The notes under the pieces are model-generated. The model worked only from the letters and a program-made list of their open reading frames with translations, did not search any database and was not told the origin of the DNA. Shown one piece after another: positions 53,106 through 62,207 of a DNA stretch of 64,000 nucleotides; within the stretch, counting starts at the first letter, position 1; every line of letters begins with the position of its first letter. The DNA is from Acidimicrobiia bacterium (GTDB lineage: Bacteria; Actinomycetota; Acidimicrobiia; Acidimicrobiales; Aldehydirespiratoraceae). The stretch covers positions 45,604 to 109,603 of the forward strand of contig JAJEDD010000014.1 in NCBI GenBank assembly GCA_022821685.1. The letters are read 5' to 3'. Both the position numbers and the translations under genes were made by a program.

Positions 53106-54089
53106 ATGACCGGAGAGGCCATCGAGCTTGGGCTGCAGATCGTGCCGACAATGGGCTCGGCCGAGCTGATCGACACCGTCGTGACCGCGGAGGAACTGGG
53201 CTACTCGTACTGCATGGTGGCCGACGAGGGCCTGATGCTCGACGTGTACGCGGTGCTCGGCGCGGCGGCCCGGGCCACCAGCACCATCCGTCTGGGGGCG
53301 GTCACCAACCCCTACACCCGCCACCCGGCCGCCACCGCGGCCGCGGTCGCCACCGTGGACGAGATGAGCGGCGGGCGGGCCTTCGTGACGCTGGTGGCCG
53401 GCGGCACCATGGTGCTGCACCCGATGGGGCTCGAGCGGACCGCGCCGCTGGCGCTGGTGTCCGACACCATCGACGCCCTCCGCCTGCTGTGGTCGGGTCG
53501 GCCGGTCACCTGGCAGGGCAGGCGGCTCTCGCTGGAGGGAGCCCAGCTCACCACCGGCACCCATTCGATCCCGATCTGGGTCGCGGCCCGGGGCGAGCGG
53601 ATGCTGGCGGTGGCCGGCGCCCGCGCCGACGGCCTGGTGCTGATGGTCAAGTCCGACCTCGACGACGCGTTCGGCATCGCCGACCACGCCCGCGCCGAGG
53701 CCGAGGCCGAGGCCCCGCTCACCCGCGTCTATCTCGACCGCCTGGCCTACAAGCCCGAGATGATCGAGGAGGCCAAGCACCTCTACGGCTACGCCATCAT
53801 GGACAGCCCGCCCCGCATCCTCAAGAACCTCGGCCTCAACGAAGCCGAGATCGCAGGCCTGAAGCAGGCCTTCGCCGAGGGCGGCCCCGAAGCCGTCGGC
53901 CAGCTCGTAACCGACGAACTGGTGGCCTCCTACCAGATCGCGGGCACCCCCGAACAGTGCCGCCAGCAACTCCAGCACCTGATCGGAGCGCACCGGCTCG
54001 ACGCCTTCTTCGTGAACATCATCTCGCCCGGCCCAGCCGCCAACCGAGCCCTCCTGACCGAGGTGAAGCAGATAGCCACCGGCCACTGA
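53106..54089 (+). CDS. Mer-like LLM class F420/FMN oxidoreductase
   Basis: The 327-residue TIM-barrel protein resembles F420-dependent methylene-H4MPT reductase (Mer): IELGLQIVPTMGSAELIDTVVTAEELGYSYCMVADEG at the start, IRLGAVTNPYTRHPAATAAAVATVDEMSGGRA and PIWVAARGERMLAVAGARADGL. Its DSPPRILKNLGL near 238 is also Mer-like. The nearby Mch-like gene supports a C1-pterin context. It could also be an alkanal or lactone oxidoreductase of the same fold. ATG 53106 is used. Confidence 0.75.
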   Translation: MTGEAIELGLQIVPTMGSAELIDTVVTAEELGYSYCMVADEGLMLDVYAVLGAAARATSTIRLGAVTNPYTRHPAATAAAVATVDEMSGGRAFVTLVAGGTMVLHPMGLERTAPLALVSDTIDALRLLWSGRPVTWQGRRLSLEGAQLTTGTHSIPIWVAARGERMLAVAGARADGLVLMVKSDLDDAFGIADHARAEAEAEAPLTRVYLDRLAYKPEMIEEAKHLYGYAIMDSPPRILKNLGLNEAEIAGLKQAFAEGGPEAVGQLVTDELVASYQIAGTPEQCRQQLQHLIGAHRLDAFFVNIISPGPAANRALLTEVKQIATGH

Positions 54090-54139
54090 CCACCCGTAGC
54101 GGCACCGGCTCAAGAGAGTTGGATCGCCGGGCCGGACGT

Positions 54140-55054
54140 TCACCCAGACAGGAATGAAGCCAGGTCGTCGAGGGCTTGTCGGGCCTCAGGGATGCCGTAC
54201 TGGAGTTGCCAGCCATGCCATAGACCGTCCCAGATTTGCAACGCAGCCTCCACTTCGGCACGGCGCAGCGCCTCATTGAGTCGGCAGCCGTCCGAGAGCA
54301 GGATCTCGCGGCTGCCAGCTTGAATCAGTGCGGGCGGCAGCCCCGTCAGGTCGGCAAACAGGGGCGACGCCTTTGGGTCGGCAGTGTCGGCGGGGGCGTA
54401 GACAGCTGCGAAGGCAGAAGGATCGAGCGGGCCGAGCACCGGGTCGGCGGCAGCCAGCGAGCTGTAGGTGTCGCCTGAGCAGGTCAGATCGACCCACGGA
54501 GACAGCAGGCCCAGCCGAGCCGGCAACGGTGCGCCTTGATCGCGCAACGCCACCGCCGCGGCCAGGCTGAGGTTGGCTCCGGCCGACTCGCCGAACATCG
54601 CAGCCACCGAGCGCGACCGCGACAACTCCAGACACACCGCCACGATGTCGTCGAGCCCGGCCGGGCAGGGATACTCCGGAGCGAGGCGGTAGTCGACCGA
54701 CACCACCGGCAACCCGGTGCGCTGGGCCACACCCACCGCCAGCGCCGCGCTAGCCGTCGGCGACCCCAACACGAACGCCCCGCCGTGAAGGTGAACGATC
54801 ACCCGGTCGGCGCCCAGAGCGGTCTTGTCGCTGGCGAAGGCCACGACGGGAACGCCGGCCACTGTCGACGGCCGGCTGATCCACGGCCCCGGAAGGCCCT
54901 CGTTGTGGGCAACCCAGCCGGCCAGCGACCCCCGGCGAGCCGCGCCCACCGCTTCGAGGTCGTCCAAGTCCAACTCGGCGCCGACCACTCGATAGCCGAT
55001 CAGAAACTCCCGAGCCTCCGGGCTCAAGTGCGGGGCCGGGGCCGGGAAATCCAC
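54140..55054 (-). CDS. Alpha/beta hydrolase, HSL-family esterase
   Basis: The roughly 304-residue protein has the HSL oxyanion motif VHLHGGAFVLG, the nucleophile MFGESAGANLSLA and the final histidine in DGLWHGWQLQYG. The Asp is in the LIQAGSREILLSDGCRL region. These esterases cut short-chain esters. The start is uncertain: GTG 55054 gives VDFPAPAPHLSPEA after AGGGTG, while TTG 55129 gives a longer frame. It follows the membrane-anchored protein gene on the same strand. Confidence 0.8.
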   Translation of the reverse strand: MDFPAPAPHLSPEAREFLIGYRVVGAELDLDDLEAVGAARRGSLAGWVAHNEGLPGPWISRPSTVAGVPVVAFASDKTALGADRVIVHLHGGAFVLGSPTASAALAVGVAQRTGLPVVSVDYRLAPEYPCPAGLDDIVAVCLELSRSRSVAAMFGESAGANLSLAAAVALRDQGAPLPARLGLLSPWVDLTCSGDTYSSLAAADPVLGPLDPSAFAAVYAPADTADPKASPLFADLTGLPPALIQAGSREILLSDGCRLNEALRRAEVEAALQIWDGLWHGWQLQYGIPEARQALDDLASFLSG

Positions 55055-55154
55055 AGCCAGGCACCCTACCGACCGACACCGGCGCCAGTTCAAGCGAACA
55101 GATGCCGGATTAGCCACGCCGCGGCGCAAGGCGCCGGCCCCTGTCCGCTGATTC

Positions 55155-55763
55155 TCAGGACCGCAGATCGATCAGCGCGGCTCGCACCAGAAAGTCGTCC
55201 TCGGAGCCGATCCGGTCGGGGTCGTCGGGATGCTCGATCCGGACCAGCCCGATGAGCCGGAACTGCTCGTCGTCCGGCTGCCCGCCGACCGCCACATTGA
55301 ACCTGGCCACCGCGCCGTCGAGCCGGCCCGAACAAACATCAACGTCGAGAGGCTGTCTCGGCACCGTGTTCGGGTCGAGGGCGTAAGACCGAGCCCGCTC
55401 CGAAGGCTGCTGGCCCTCGACGGCGTTGGTCAGTCGGCAAATCACGCCGCCCTCGATGAGCTCGGCATAGAACTCGACCGTCCATGCCAGGCCCGGACCG
55501 AGATCCGGCGCCTCGGTCAGTGCCAGTTCGACCAACAGCGTGCCATCGGCCGCGTGGCCTAGACGGACCGCCCCAATGTCGGCGCCCGCGTCGCAGAACT
55601 CACCGGTGTCGAGTCGGGCCTCGCGGCAATCCCCGATCCTGTCAGCCACTTCCAGGCCGCCGGGTGCGTCAGGAGCGGCGAACGGCCCCAGATCCAACAG
55701 GGCTGCGGTGCCCAGCGCCACCACTGCGAGCGATCCCGCCGCCATGGCCACCGCGGCCAGCAA
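55155..55763 (-). CDS. Predicted membrane-anchored extracytoplasmic protein of unknown function
   Basis: The 202-residue protein begins with a hydrophobic segment LLAAVAMAAGSLAVVALGTAALLD, a signal anchor, followed by a beta-rich domain with four cysteines (DCREARLDTGEFCDAG, VICRLTNA, DVDVCSGRL) that may form disulphides. I recognise no family. Its start is uncertain: TTG 55763 is the first candidate. It follows the 2-oxoglutarate/iron oxygenase gene on the same strand by about 30 bp. Confidence 0.55.
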   Translation of the reverse strand: MLAAVAMAAGSLAVVALGTAALLDLGPFAAPDAPGGLEVADRIGDCREARLDTGEFCDAGADIGAVRLGHAADGTLLVELALTEAPDLGPGLAWTVEFYAELIEGGVICRLTNAVEGQQPSERARSYALDPNTVPRQPLDVDVCSGRLDGAVARFNVAVGGQPDDEQFRLIGLVRIEHPDDPDRIGSEDDFLVRAALIDLRS

Positions 55764-55791
55764 CAGAACGCCCCGCCCAGCCCGGCGCCGC

Positions 55792-56796
55792 TCAGGAATC
55801 CGCTTCGTCCTCCAACATGGATGCCGACTTGGCCGCGATCCACTCGCCGGAGACCACCGGCTCGTAGCGGGCGGGGCGCTGCGGCGTGATGGTGGTGGGG
55901 ATGGTCTCGATGAGCGCCCGGTACGACGGCTGGAAGAAGAACGGCACCGACACCCGGTCGCGAGCCCGGTTCTCGCCGTCGGGGATCACCACCCGATGCA
56001 GCGTCGAGACCCAGCGGTCGTTGGTCCAGCGGGCCATCAGGTCGCCCAGGTTGACCACGAAGCCGTCGGGCACCATCGGCACGTCGGTCCAGTCACCGTT
56101 GGAGCGGATCTGCAGGCCGGGAATCTGCTCGGCCGCCACCACGGTGAATGCTCCGTAGTCGGTGTGGGCGCCGCGGCGCATCTGGCCGGGGCGGGCGCTG
56201 CCGGCCACCGGGGGATACCAGTTGAACAGCAGCAGGGCGGTGTGGTCGCGAACCTTGTCGTCGAACCAAGCCGGGGGCAGGTCCAAGGCCCGGGCGAAGA
56301 TCGGCAGCATCTGCAGGCAGAGCCGCTCCAGCACCGCGTAGTAGCGCTCGAACAGCAGCCGGAGCCCGGCCGGCCGCTGGGGCCAGCGGTTGGGGCAGAA
56401 GGTGGCCTCCGCGCCAGCCACGAAGGCACGCGCCCGGGCCTCGGGATCGTCGAAGCGCCCCACGTTGAACGACTCGCACAGATCCGGCGGGGTCTCGTTG
56501 TCGCCCAGGGTGGCGGCCAGCGAAGTGGTGTCCAAACCCAGAAAGCCGCGGTAGTCCTCGAAGTTGGGAGGCGCCACCTTCTGCTTCTCGTCGAACGGGA
56601 GCCGGAAGAACTCGCGAGCGGTGGCCACGGCCCCGTCCACCAGATCCGTCGGCACGCCGTGCCCGACGGCAATGAAGAAGCCGCTGTTCACGCAGGCGGC
56701 GTCGATCTGGCTGGCGGCGGCATCCAGTGCGGACTCGTCACCGGCCAGCGCGCCGCCGATATCCACAGTGGGGACAGCGGATGTGACGGAGGTCAT
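55792..56796 (-). CDS. 2-oxoglutarate/Fe(II) dioxygenase, isopenicillin-N-synthase-like
   Basis: The 334-residue protein has VPTVDIGGALAG and SGFFIAVGHGVP in the DIOX_N domain. The catalytic 2OG-FeII_Oxy domain has RGAHTDYGAFTVVAAEQIPGLQI (H-x-D), LGDLMARWTNDRWVSTLHRVV (distal His) and RVSVPFFFQPS (2OG-binding Arg). It hydroxylates or cyclises a small molecule. ATG 56796 is used. The longer frame on this strand to 57162 includes repeat R7. Confidence 0.88.
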   Translation of the reverse strand: MTSVTSAVPTVDIGGALAGDESALDAAASQIDAACVNSGFFIAVGHGVPTDLVDGAVATAREFFRLPFDEKQKVAPPNFEDYRGFLGLDTTSLAATLGDNETPPDLCESFNVGRFDDPEARARAFVAGAEATFCPNRWPQRPAGLRLLFERYYAVLERLCLQMLPIFARALDLPPAWFDDKVRDHTALLLFNWYPPVAGSARPGQMRRGAHTDYGAFTVVAAEQIPGLQIRSNGDWTDVPMVPDGFVVNLGDLMARWTNDRWVSTLHRVVIPDGENRARDRVSVPFFFQPSYRALIETIPTTITPQRPARYEPVVSGEWIAAKSASMLEDEADS

Positions 56797-56800
56797 CCTC

Positions 56801-56955
56801 AGAGGCCGAGCTGGAAGGCGAGCGACACCGGCCCATACGGGCGAGGCCGTGGGCTGTGACGCTGGGGTTTGGGCGGCCCGTGAGCGCAGCGGACAAGAGC
56901 GGGAAAGGCCACGCCGAACCGCGAGCCGCTTGGAAGCAATCCGCGCATGCTTCAG
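56801..56955 (+). repeat. Dispersed intergenic repeat, copy R7
   Basis: It starts AGAGGCCGAGCTGGAAGGCG at 56801, four bases from the oxygenase start codon, and has the long core variant GTGGGCTGTGACGCTGGGG, TTTGGGCGGCCCGTGAGCGC and AGCGGACAAGAGCGGG. It ends GGAAGCAATCCGCGCATGCT at about 56951, overlapping the stop of the ABC permease. It is oriented against both neighbours. Confidence 0.85.
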
Positions 56956-57887
56956 GTGAGGCCGCGGACGAAGGGCTGGGCCAGCGCCCGCGGCTCGCGG
57001 GTCCGGTAGGCGAAGAACGTCACCGTGACGATGGTCACCACGAACGGCGCGGCCGACAACAGTTCGGAGTTGAGCTCGTGGCCGACGGTGGGCAGCGTCA
57101 ACCGGAACGAGTTGACCGTGCCGAACAGCAGGCACCCGCCGATCACGCCCCGCATGGTCCATCCGCCGAAGATCACCGCCGCGATGGCGATGAAGCCCTG
57201 GCCGCCCACCACCGCGTCCTCGAAGCGTCCGATCTGGCCCAGCACCAGATAACCGCCGCCCAGCCCCGACGTGAGCCCGGCAATGTAGATGGACTGCCGG
57301 CGGCGCTTGTTCACGTCGATGCCCGACACATCGGCCGACTGCGGGTTCTCGCCCACGGCCCGCACCTCAAGGCCCCAGCGGGTGCGGTACAGCAGCCACC
57401 ACGCGGCGGGCACCATCGGATACACCAGGTACAGGGGCCACGGCTGGTAGAACAGGGCGTCGCCGATCAGGGGGATCTCCGACAGGCCCGGGATCTCGAA
57501 GCGGTGGGCCGCCCGCGACACCGGCTGGATGCTGGTGTTGAGGAAGCTGGCGATGCCCAGCACCAGCGTGTTGAGGGCTAGGCCGACCACGAACTGGTTG
57601 GCGCTGAGCCGGTGGCTCATGTTGGCCTGCACCGACGCCACCACGATCCCGACCACGGTGGCGAACATCAGTCCCACCGTGACCGATTCGGTGAGGTGCA
57701 TCCCCAGCGCACCCGCGAAGGCGCCGCCGAGCAGCATCCCCTCCAGCGAGATGTTGAGGGTGCCGGCCTTCTCGGCGATGGTCTCGCCGATGGCGGCGAA
57801 GGCCAGCAGGGCCGCGAAGCGCATGGCCCCCGAATAGGTCACCTCGTTGGTGACCACATCGGCGATGGCGGAGAAGAAGCCTCCCAT
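56952..57887 (-). CDS. ABC permease, nucleoside/simple-sugar importer (BmpD/NupQ-like)
   Basis: The 311-residue protein has about 8-10 helices and the family's LLAFAAIGETIAEKAGTLNISLEGMLLGGAFA, AVGENPQSADVSGIDV (the EAA-type coupling loop) and GGQGFIAIAAVIFGGW. It forms the second permease of a nucleoside-type importer with the gene at 57891-59048 and the ATPase at 59071. Its start is an ATG, four bp after the previous stop. Confidence 0.87.
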   Translation of the reverse strand: MGGFFSAIADVVTNEVTYSGAMRFAALLAFAAIGETIAEKAGTLNISLEGMLLGGAFAGALGMHLTESVTVGLMFATVVGIVVASVQANMSHRLSANQFVVGLALNTLVLGIASFLNTSIQPVSRAAHRFEIPGLSEIPLIGDALFYQPWPLYLVYPMVPAAWWLLYRTRWGLEVRAVGENPQSADVSGIDVNKRRRQSIYIAGLTSGLGGGYLVLGQIGRFEDAVVGGQGFIAIAAVIFGGWTMRGVIGGCLLFGTVNSFRLTLPTVGHELNSELLSAAPFVVTIVTVTFFAYRTREPRALAQPFVRGLT

Positions 57888-57890
57888 GGC

Positions 57891-59048
57891 TCAGGTCCTG
57901 TCCCTGGTGGCCGACAGGGCGCGGCGGCGCTCGCGGATGAACAGGATGGCCGGGGGCACCAGCAGGGCCAGCACCAGCAGGGCCAGCACCACCTGGGAGA
58001 TCTCGCGCTCCACGCCGGTGGCGGCCAGGAATCCCGACCCGGCCCGCAGCCCGGCGAAGCTGAAGGCCACCACCACGATCCCCACCGGGTGGGAGCGGGC
58101 CACCAGCGCCACCAGCAGACCCTCCCAGCCGATGTTGTTGGCGAAGCCCGGCGTGAACCGGTAGTTGCCAAAATCGCCGCCGGAAAGCATCATCGCCCCG
58201 GCCAGTCCCGCGCAGGCGCCCGATATGAGCATGGCGGTCGTGCCGTAGGTGACGGTGGACACTCCGGCCCGCTGGGCGGTGCGGGCGTTGCGGCCCAGCA
58301 TCCTCATGCGGAAGCCCCACACGCTGCGCTTGAACAGCAGGAACACGATCACCGCCATCAGCACCACCGCGAAGGCGCTGATCGGGAAGTCGTTGCCCCA
58401 GATGTCGAGGCGGGGGATCCGGGTGTCGTCGGCGAGCTGGTCGCTGACCTGGTTGCGCACCGAGCGGTCCTCCCGGAACGGGGCCAGCAGCAGCCAGTCG
58501 ACCTTCAGCGCGTAGCCGGTGGCCTGGGAGGCCACCGTTATCAGCAGCAGCGTGGTGAGCACCTCCGGCACCCGGCGCCAGTACAGGAGCCAGCTGGCGA
58601 TGCCCGCCCACATCGCCCCAGCCGCCGCGCCCACGATGAGCAGGCAGACGACCACCAGCGGGCCGGGACCGCCCATGTTCACGCCGACGTATGTGGCGAA
58701 GGCCGTGCCCATCATGAGCTGGCCTTCCTGGCCGATGTTGACCACGCCGGCCCGGCCGTTGATGGCGGTGCCGAGCGCCACCACCACCAGCGGGATGGCG
58801 ATGCCGATGGTCTCGCCCCAGCGGCCCGGCGCTCGCAAGCTGCCGTCGAGCAGGGCCGAGAAAACCGCTTGCCAGGAGCCTCCGGTCAGCCACACGATGA
58901 TGGCTGAGATCAGCAGAGCAACGGCGATGCACCCCAGATACATGGCCGCCGCCACTCCGGCCTCGCGCAGCCGCGACGGCGCGGTCACCGCGGCAGCCGG
59001 GGCGGGCTTGGGACCGTTGGCGGGCCGCACCGGGGCCTGATCGCTCAC
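57891..59048 (-). CDS. ABC permease, nucleoside/simple-sugar importer (BmpC/NupP-like)
   Basis: The 385-residue protein has an N-terminal disordered Pro/Ala stretch, then about 8-9 helices, with GETIGIAIPLVVVALGTAINGRAGVVNIGQEGQLMMG and MLGRNARTAQRAGVSTVTYGTTAM, the coupling loop. It pairs with the 56952 permease. GTG 59048 overlaps the stop of a nine-codon frame behind the ATPase gene. The four genes (60702, 59071, 57891, 56952) form one importer operon. Confidence 0.86.
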   Translation of the reverse strand: MSDQAPVRPANGPKPAPAAAVTAPSRLREAGVAAAMYLGCIAVALLISAIIVWLTGGSWQAVFSALLDGSLRAPGRWGETIGIAIPLVVVALGTAINGRAGVVNIGQEGQLMMGTAFATYVGVNMGGPGPLVVVCLLIVGAAAGAMWAGIASWLLYWRRVPEVLTTLLLITVASQATGYALKVDWLLLAPFREDRSVRNQVSDQLADDTRIPRLDIWGNDFPISAFAVVLMAVIVFLLFKRSVWGFRMRMLGRNARTAQRAGVSTVTYGTTAMLISGACAGLAGAMMLSGGDFGNYRFTPGFANNIGWEGLLVALVARSHPVGIVVVAFSFAGLRAGSGFLAATGVEREISQVVLALLVLALLVPPAILFIRERRRALSATRDRT

Positions 59049-59070
59049 GCCGGCACCGCGTCCGGGACGA

Positions 59071-60675
59071 TCACGCGGCCGCCTCTGCGCTGGCCCCGCC
59101 CAACAGCAGGCCCAGCTCCTCAAGGTCCACCTCGGCCCGGTCCATCTCGCCGATAATGCGGCCCCGGAACAGCACCACGACCCGGTCGGAGAGCTGCAGT
59201 ATCTCCTCTAGCTCGCTGGAGATGAGCAGCACGCCGACGCCGCTGTCGGCCACTTGGCGGAGGCGGTCGGTCATCCATTCGATGGCGCCCACGTCTAGGC
59301 CGCGGGTGGGCTGGGCCGCTACCAGCACTCTGGGCGAGTAGCTCAACTCTCGGGCCAGCACCACCCGCTGCTGGTTGCCGCCCGAGAGCGACCAGAAAGG
59401 CGCGTCGGGACCGGCAGTTTGGATCTCGAACTCCTCGATGAGTCGGGCCGCGTCGCGCCGCATCACCGCCGGGTCGTAGATCCCGCGGGTGGCGATCCGG
59501 TCGATGTCGACCAGGAACAGGTTCTCGGCCACCGTCATGTCGAGCACGCAGCCGGAGGCATGACGGTCCTCGGGGACGACGGACACTCCCGCATCCGACA
59601 TCGCGCCCGGCCGTCCGGGCTGCACCCGGGCCCCGTCCACCTCCACGATCCCCGCTTCAACGCTCACCAGGCTCGACAGCAGGTCGGTCAACGCCGACTG
59701 GCCGTTTCCTTCGACGCCGGCCACGCCGACGATCTCAGAGTCGAACACGTCGATGTTCAAGCCGTCGAGCGACACCCGGCCATCGGAGCCTCGGGCCACG
59801 ATGTCTCGCAGGCGCAGCGCGGGGACCGTGGCGGCGGGCTCGTCGTGGGTATCGCCCGACGGGTCGGCCACGGTGCCCGAGCCCGCCACCACCGAGTCGA
59901 CCAGACCCAGCGCCGACGCCTCGGAGCGCAGCGACACCTCCCGACCGACCATCGCCCTGGCCAGCATGGGCGCGTCGGCTTCGGAAGTCTCCATGCGCTT
60001 CACCACCGCGCCGGCACGCATGATGGTGACCTCGTCGGTGGCGTGGAGGATCTCATCAAGCTTGTGGCTGACCAGCGCCACCGCCCGGTTCTCCTCTCGC
60101 ACCGCCAAGCGCAGCACATCGAAGAGCCGCTCCGACTCGCCCGGAGTAAGCACCGAGGTGGGCTCATCGAAGATCAGGATGCCGGGATCTCGGCGCAGGC
60201 ACTTGATGATCTCCACCCGCTGGCGAACTCCGGCCGAGAGCTCCCCGACCCTGGCGTCGGGATCGACGCCGAGGCCGTAGTGCTCGCTGATCTCAGCCAC
60301 CCGCTGGCGGGCCGCGGCCGCGTCGAAACGGCCGGTGTCGCCCAACATCACGTTCTCCCAGACCGTCAGCGGCTCCACCAGGCTGAAGTGCTGATGGACC
60401 ATGCCGATGCCGCGGGCCGCCGCGTCGTGGGGATCGCGGATCTGGCACCGTTCGCCGTCCACCTCGATGGTGCCGCGGTCGGGCAGCACCAACCCGATGA
60501 GCACCTTCATCAGGGTGGACTTGCCCGCGCCGTTCTCGCCGAGAATGCCGTGGATCCGGCCGCGATGCAGCGTGAGGTCCACGCGGTCGCAGGCGGTTAT
60601 GGCCCCGAACGACTTGGAGATCGAAGCGAGCCGGACGGCGGGAACGTCCGTTCCCGCCGTCCGCTGTTCGACCAT
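59071..60675 (-). CDS. ABC ATPase with two nucleotide-binding domains, nucleoside/simple-sugar importer
   Basis: The 534-residue protein is two fused ATPase domains. The first has Walker A GILGENGAGKSTLMKVL, LSAGVRQRVEIIKCL (degenerate signature) and Walker B ILIFDEPTSVL. The second has VEGNGQSAL (degenerate Walker A), LSGGNQQRVVLAREL and LVAAQPTRGLDV. This duplicated, partly degenerate layout is typical of RbsA/MglA/YufO/NupO-type importers. It would drive uptake with the two permeases and the lipoprotein. ATG 60675 is used. Confidence 0.9.
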   Translation of the reverse strand: MVEQRTAGTDVPAVRLASISKSFGAITACDRVDLTLHRGRIHGILGENGAGKSTLMKVLIGLVLPDRGTIEVDGERCQIRDPHDAAARGIGMVHQHFSLVEPLTVWENVMLGDTGRFDAAAARQRVAEISEHYGLGVDPDARVGELSAGVRQRVEIIKCLRRDPGILIFDEPTSVLTPGESERLFDVLRLAVREENRAVALVSHKLDEILHATDEVTIMRAGAVVKRMETSEADAPMLARAMVGREVSLRSEASALGLVDSVVAGSGTVADPSGDTHDEPAATVPALRLRDIVARGSDGRVSLDGLNIDVFDSEIVGVAGVEGNGQSALTDLLSSLVSVEAGIVEVDGARVQPGRPGAMSDAGVSVVPEDRHASGCVLDMTVAENLFLVDIDRIATRGIYDPAVMRRDAARLIEEFEIQTAGPDAPFWSLSGGNQQRVVLARELSYSPRVLVAAQPTRGLDVGAIEWMTDRLRQVADSGVGVLLISSELEEILQLSDRVVVLFRGRIIGEMDRAEVDLEELGLLLGGASAEAAA

Positions 60676-60701
60676 TTGTCGGTGTGTCTCGGGTTGGCTG
60701 C

Positions 60702-62159
60702 TCAGGCTTCCGAGCAGACCAGCGGCGCGTCCATCTCGACGCCGCCGTAGGAGATGGCCCGGATGGCGTCGAACTCGGCCAGGCAGTGGCCGGCCAAGAC
60801 CGCGGCGTGGGCCTGGTCGAGCCGCTCCTGCTGCTCCGGCGTGGGATCGCAGATCAGCGAGCCGACCTCAGGATCACGGCCGACCGAGAACTTGTAGATG
60901 CTGCCCTCCTCGAACTGGCCCGACACGATGAGCGGGAACACGGCCCGGGCGAAGTCGCCGCCGTCGAACAGCGCGGCCATGTCCCAGTGCAGGTCGGTGC
61001 GAGAGCACACGTCGGAGGCGCCCGCGCTGGTCACCGGAATGCCGTGCTCGTTGGCCAGCTGGACCAGGGGCTCGTGAGCGCCGCCCAGATACGGGTACAC
61101 GAGGTCCATGCCCGCGTCGAGAGCGACGTTGAAGGCCTCGGTGGCGCCGGCCACGTTGTCGAAGTCGAACGGGTAGTTGCCCGTCGGGGTGTAGATCACG
61201 TCATAGCTGGGATCCACCGACTTCATGCCCAGCCGCATCGCCAGCTCGGTCTCGATCTCAAAGCCCAGGTCGCAGCAGCCGATCATGTAGGCGGTGTCGC
61301 CGCCGTGCTCCTGCAGCAGCAGGCCGGCGGCCACGCCCACGACATACTCGATCTCGGCCCCGTCGTTGGTGCTGAGTGCCACGCCCGGCGTCTGCGGATA
61401 GCCGGTGCCGCAGTTGCAGTACCAGAACACGTCGGGATAGCGCTCGACTAGGTCGGGCAGCGGATCGGCGATCTCGCCCGCGCCGACCGCGATGATATCG
61501 ACCCCTTGCGCCACCAGGTTCTCGAGCTCGGTGTCGGCAACGGCCGGCTCGATATTGTCGATCACGACGGGATCGTCCCAGCCCTGGGCTCCGGCGATCT
61601 CGAAGGCCGCGTCGACCAGGGCCTGGTAGTAGGCGCCGTCGTCGCGGGGACCGGCGGCGGCCACGCCGAGCAGCACCCTGCCGTCGCCATTGGCATCCAT
61701 GTCGACGGTGGCGACGTCGGTGATGTCACCAGCTGCTATCGCCTCGGCCAACGCCGCCTCAGCCTCAGCCGCATCAGCCTGGGCCGCATCAGCCGCAGCC
61801 TCAGCCTCAGCCGCATCGGCCCGAGCCGCCTCAGCCTCAGCCGCAGCCTCAGCCGCATCGGCCCGAGCCGCATCAGCCGCAGCCTCAGCCGCCTCCAGCG
61901 CCGCCTGCGCCTCAGCCTGCTGCTCCGCACTCGCCTCGTCCGCGGCCGCCTGCGCGGCGGCCAGTTTCGCTTCGGCCTCCTCCGCGGCGGCGCGGGCCTC
62001 GTCCGCGGCCGCCTGCGCGGCGTCGATCTCAGCCTGAGCGGCTCCGGTGTCCGGCTGCGCCACAGTCGTCGCCGGTTCGTCATCGCCGCCGCAGGACGCG
62101 GCGATCAGTGCAAACACCGCGATCGCGGCTGCGAACCATCTGAACGAATGTCGTCTCAT
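60702..62159 (-). CDS. BMP-family nucleoside-type substrate-binding lipoprotein with an alanine-rich stalk
   Basis: The 485-residue protein begins with a lipoprotein signal, FALIAASC with the lipobox Cys at 23. Residues about 37-142 form an unusually long Ala/Glu/Asp-rich coiled coil with repeated A-A-E-A-E-A-A-A units; in the gene this is a minisatellite at 61740-62040. The C-terminal BMP domain follows, with GVAAAGPRDDGAYYQALVDAAFEIAG, DIIAVGAGEIADPLPDLV and FNVALDAGMDLVYPYLGGAH. RBS GGAGGG precedes ATG 62159. It binds purine nucleosides or similar for the adjoining importer. Confidence 0.87.
   Translation of the reverse strand: MRRHSFRWFAAAIAVFALIAASCGGDDEPATTVAQPDTGAAQAEIDAAQAAADEARAAAEEAEAKLAAAQAAADEASAEQQAEAQAALEAAEAAADAARADAAEAAAEAEAARADAAEAEAAADAAQADAAEAEAALAEAIAAGDITDVATVDMDANGDGRVLLGVAAAGPRDDGAYYQALVDAAFEIAGAQGWDDPVVIDNIEPAVADTELENLVAQGVDIIAVGAGEIADPLPDLVERYPDVFWYCNCGTGYPQTPGVALSTNDGAEIEYVVGVAAGLLLQEHGGDTAYMIGCCDLGFEIETELAMRLGMKSVDPSYDVIYTPTGNYPFDFDNVAGATEAFNVALDAGMDLVYPYLGGAHEPLVQLANEHGIPVTSAGASDVCSRTDLHWDMAALFDGGDFARAVFPLIVSGQFEEGSIYKFSVGRDPEVGSLICDPTPEQQERLDQAHAAVLAGHCLAEFDAIRAISYGGVEMDAPLVCSEA
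61740..62040 (-). repeat. Low-complexity coding minisatellite (Ala/Glu/Asp stalk)
   Basis: Inside the lipoprotein gene, short GC-rich words such as GCCTCAGCCGCAGCC and GCATCGGCCCGAGCC recur in overlapping order, encoding A-A-E-A and A-D-A-A runs. The same stretch is open in several frames because of its base composition. Length variation between strains would change the stalk length without affecting the frame when units are multiples of three. Confidence 0.7.
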
Positions 62160-62207
62160 GTTCCCTCCAGTGCGGAACGGCTCGCCCCAGTGGCTTGCAC
62201 TGAGGGT

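Noticed and set aside
53035..53109. A 24-codon frame between SDR and LLM genes, overlapping both
   Set aside because: It overlaps both neighbours with stop/start motifs at an offset of 71 bases, but the starts share only TGACCGG and GGCCA. ATGA starts create such frames by chance, so it is not counted with the five duplicated leaders.
59046..59074. A nine-codon frame between the ABC ATPase and permease genes
   Set aside because: It overlaps both neighbours (GTGA) but shows no duplication beyond GCGTGA. Expected by chance at GC-rich coupled junctions.
61740..62040. A CRISPR-like array of short repeats
   Set aside because: There is no constant spacer length or repeat unit, and the stretch is in frame with the lipoprotein as an Ala/Glu coil.
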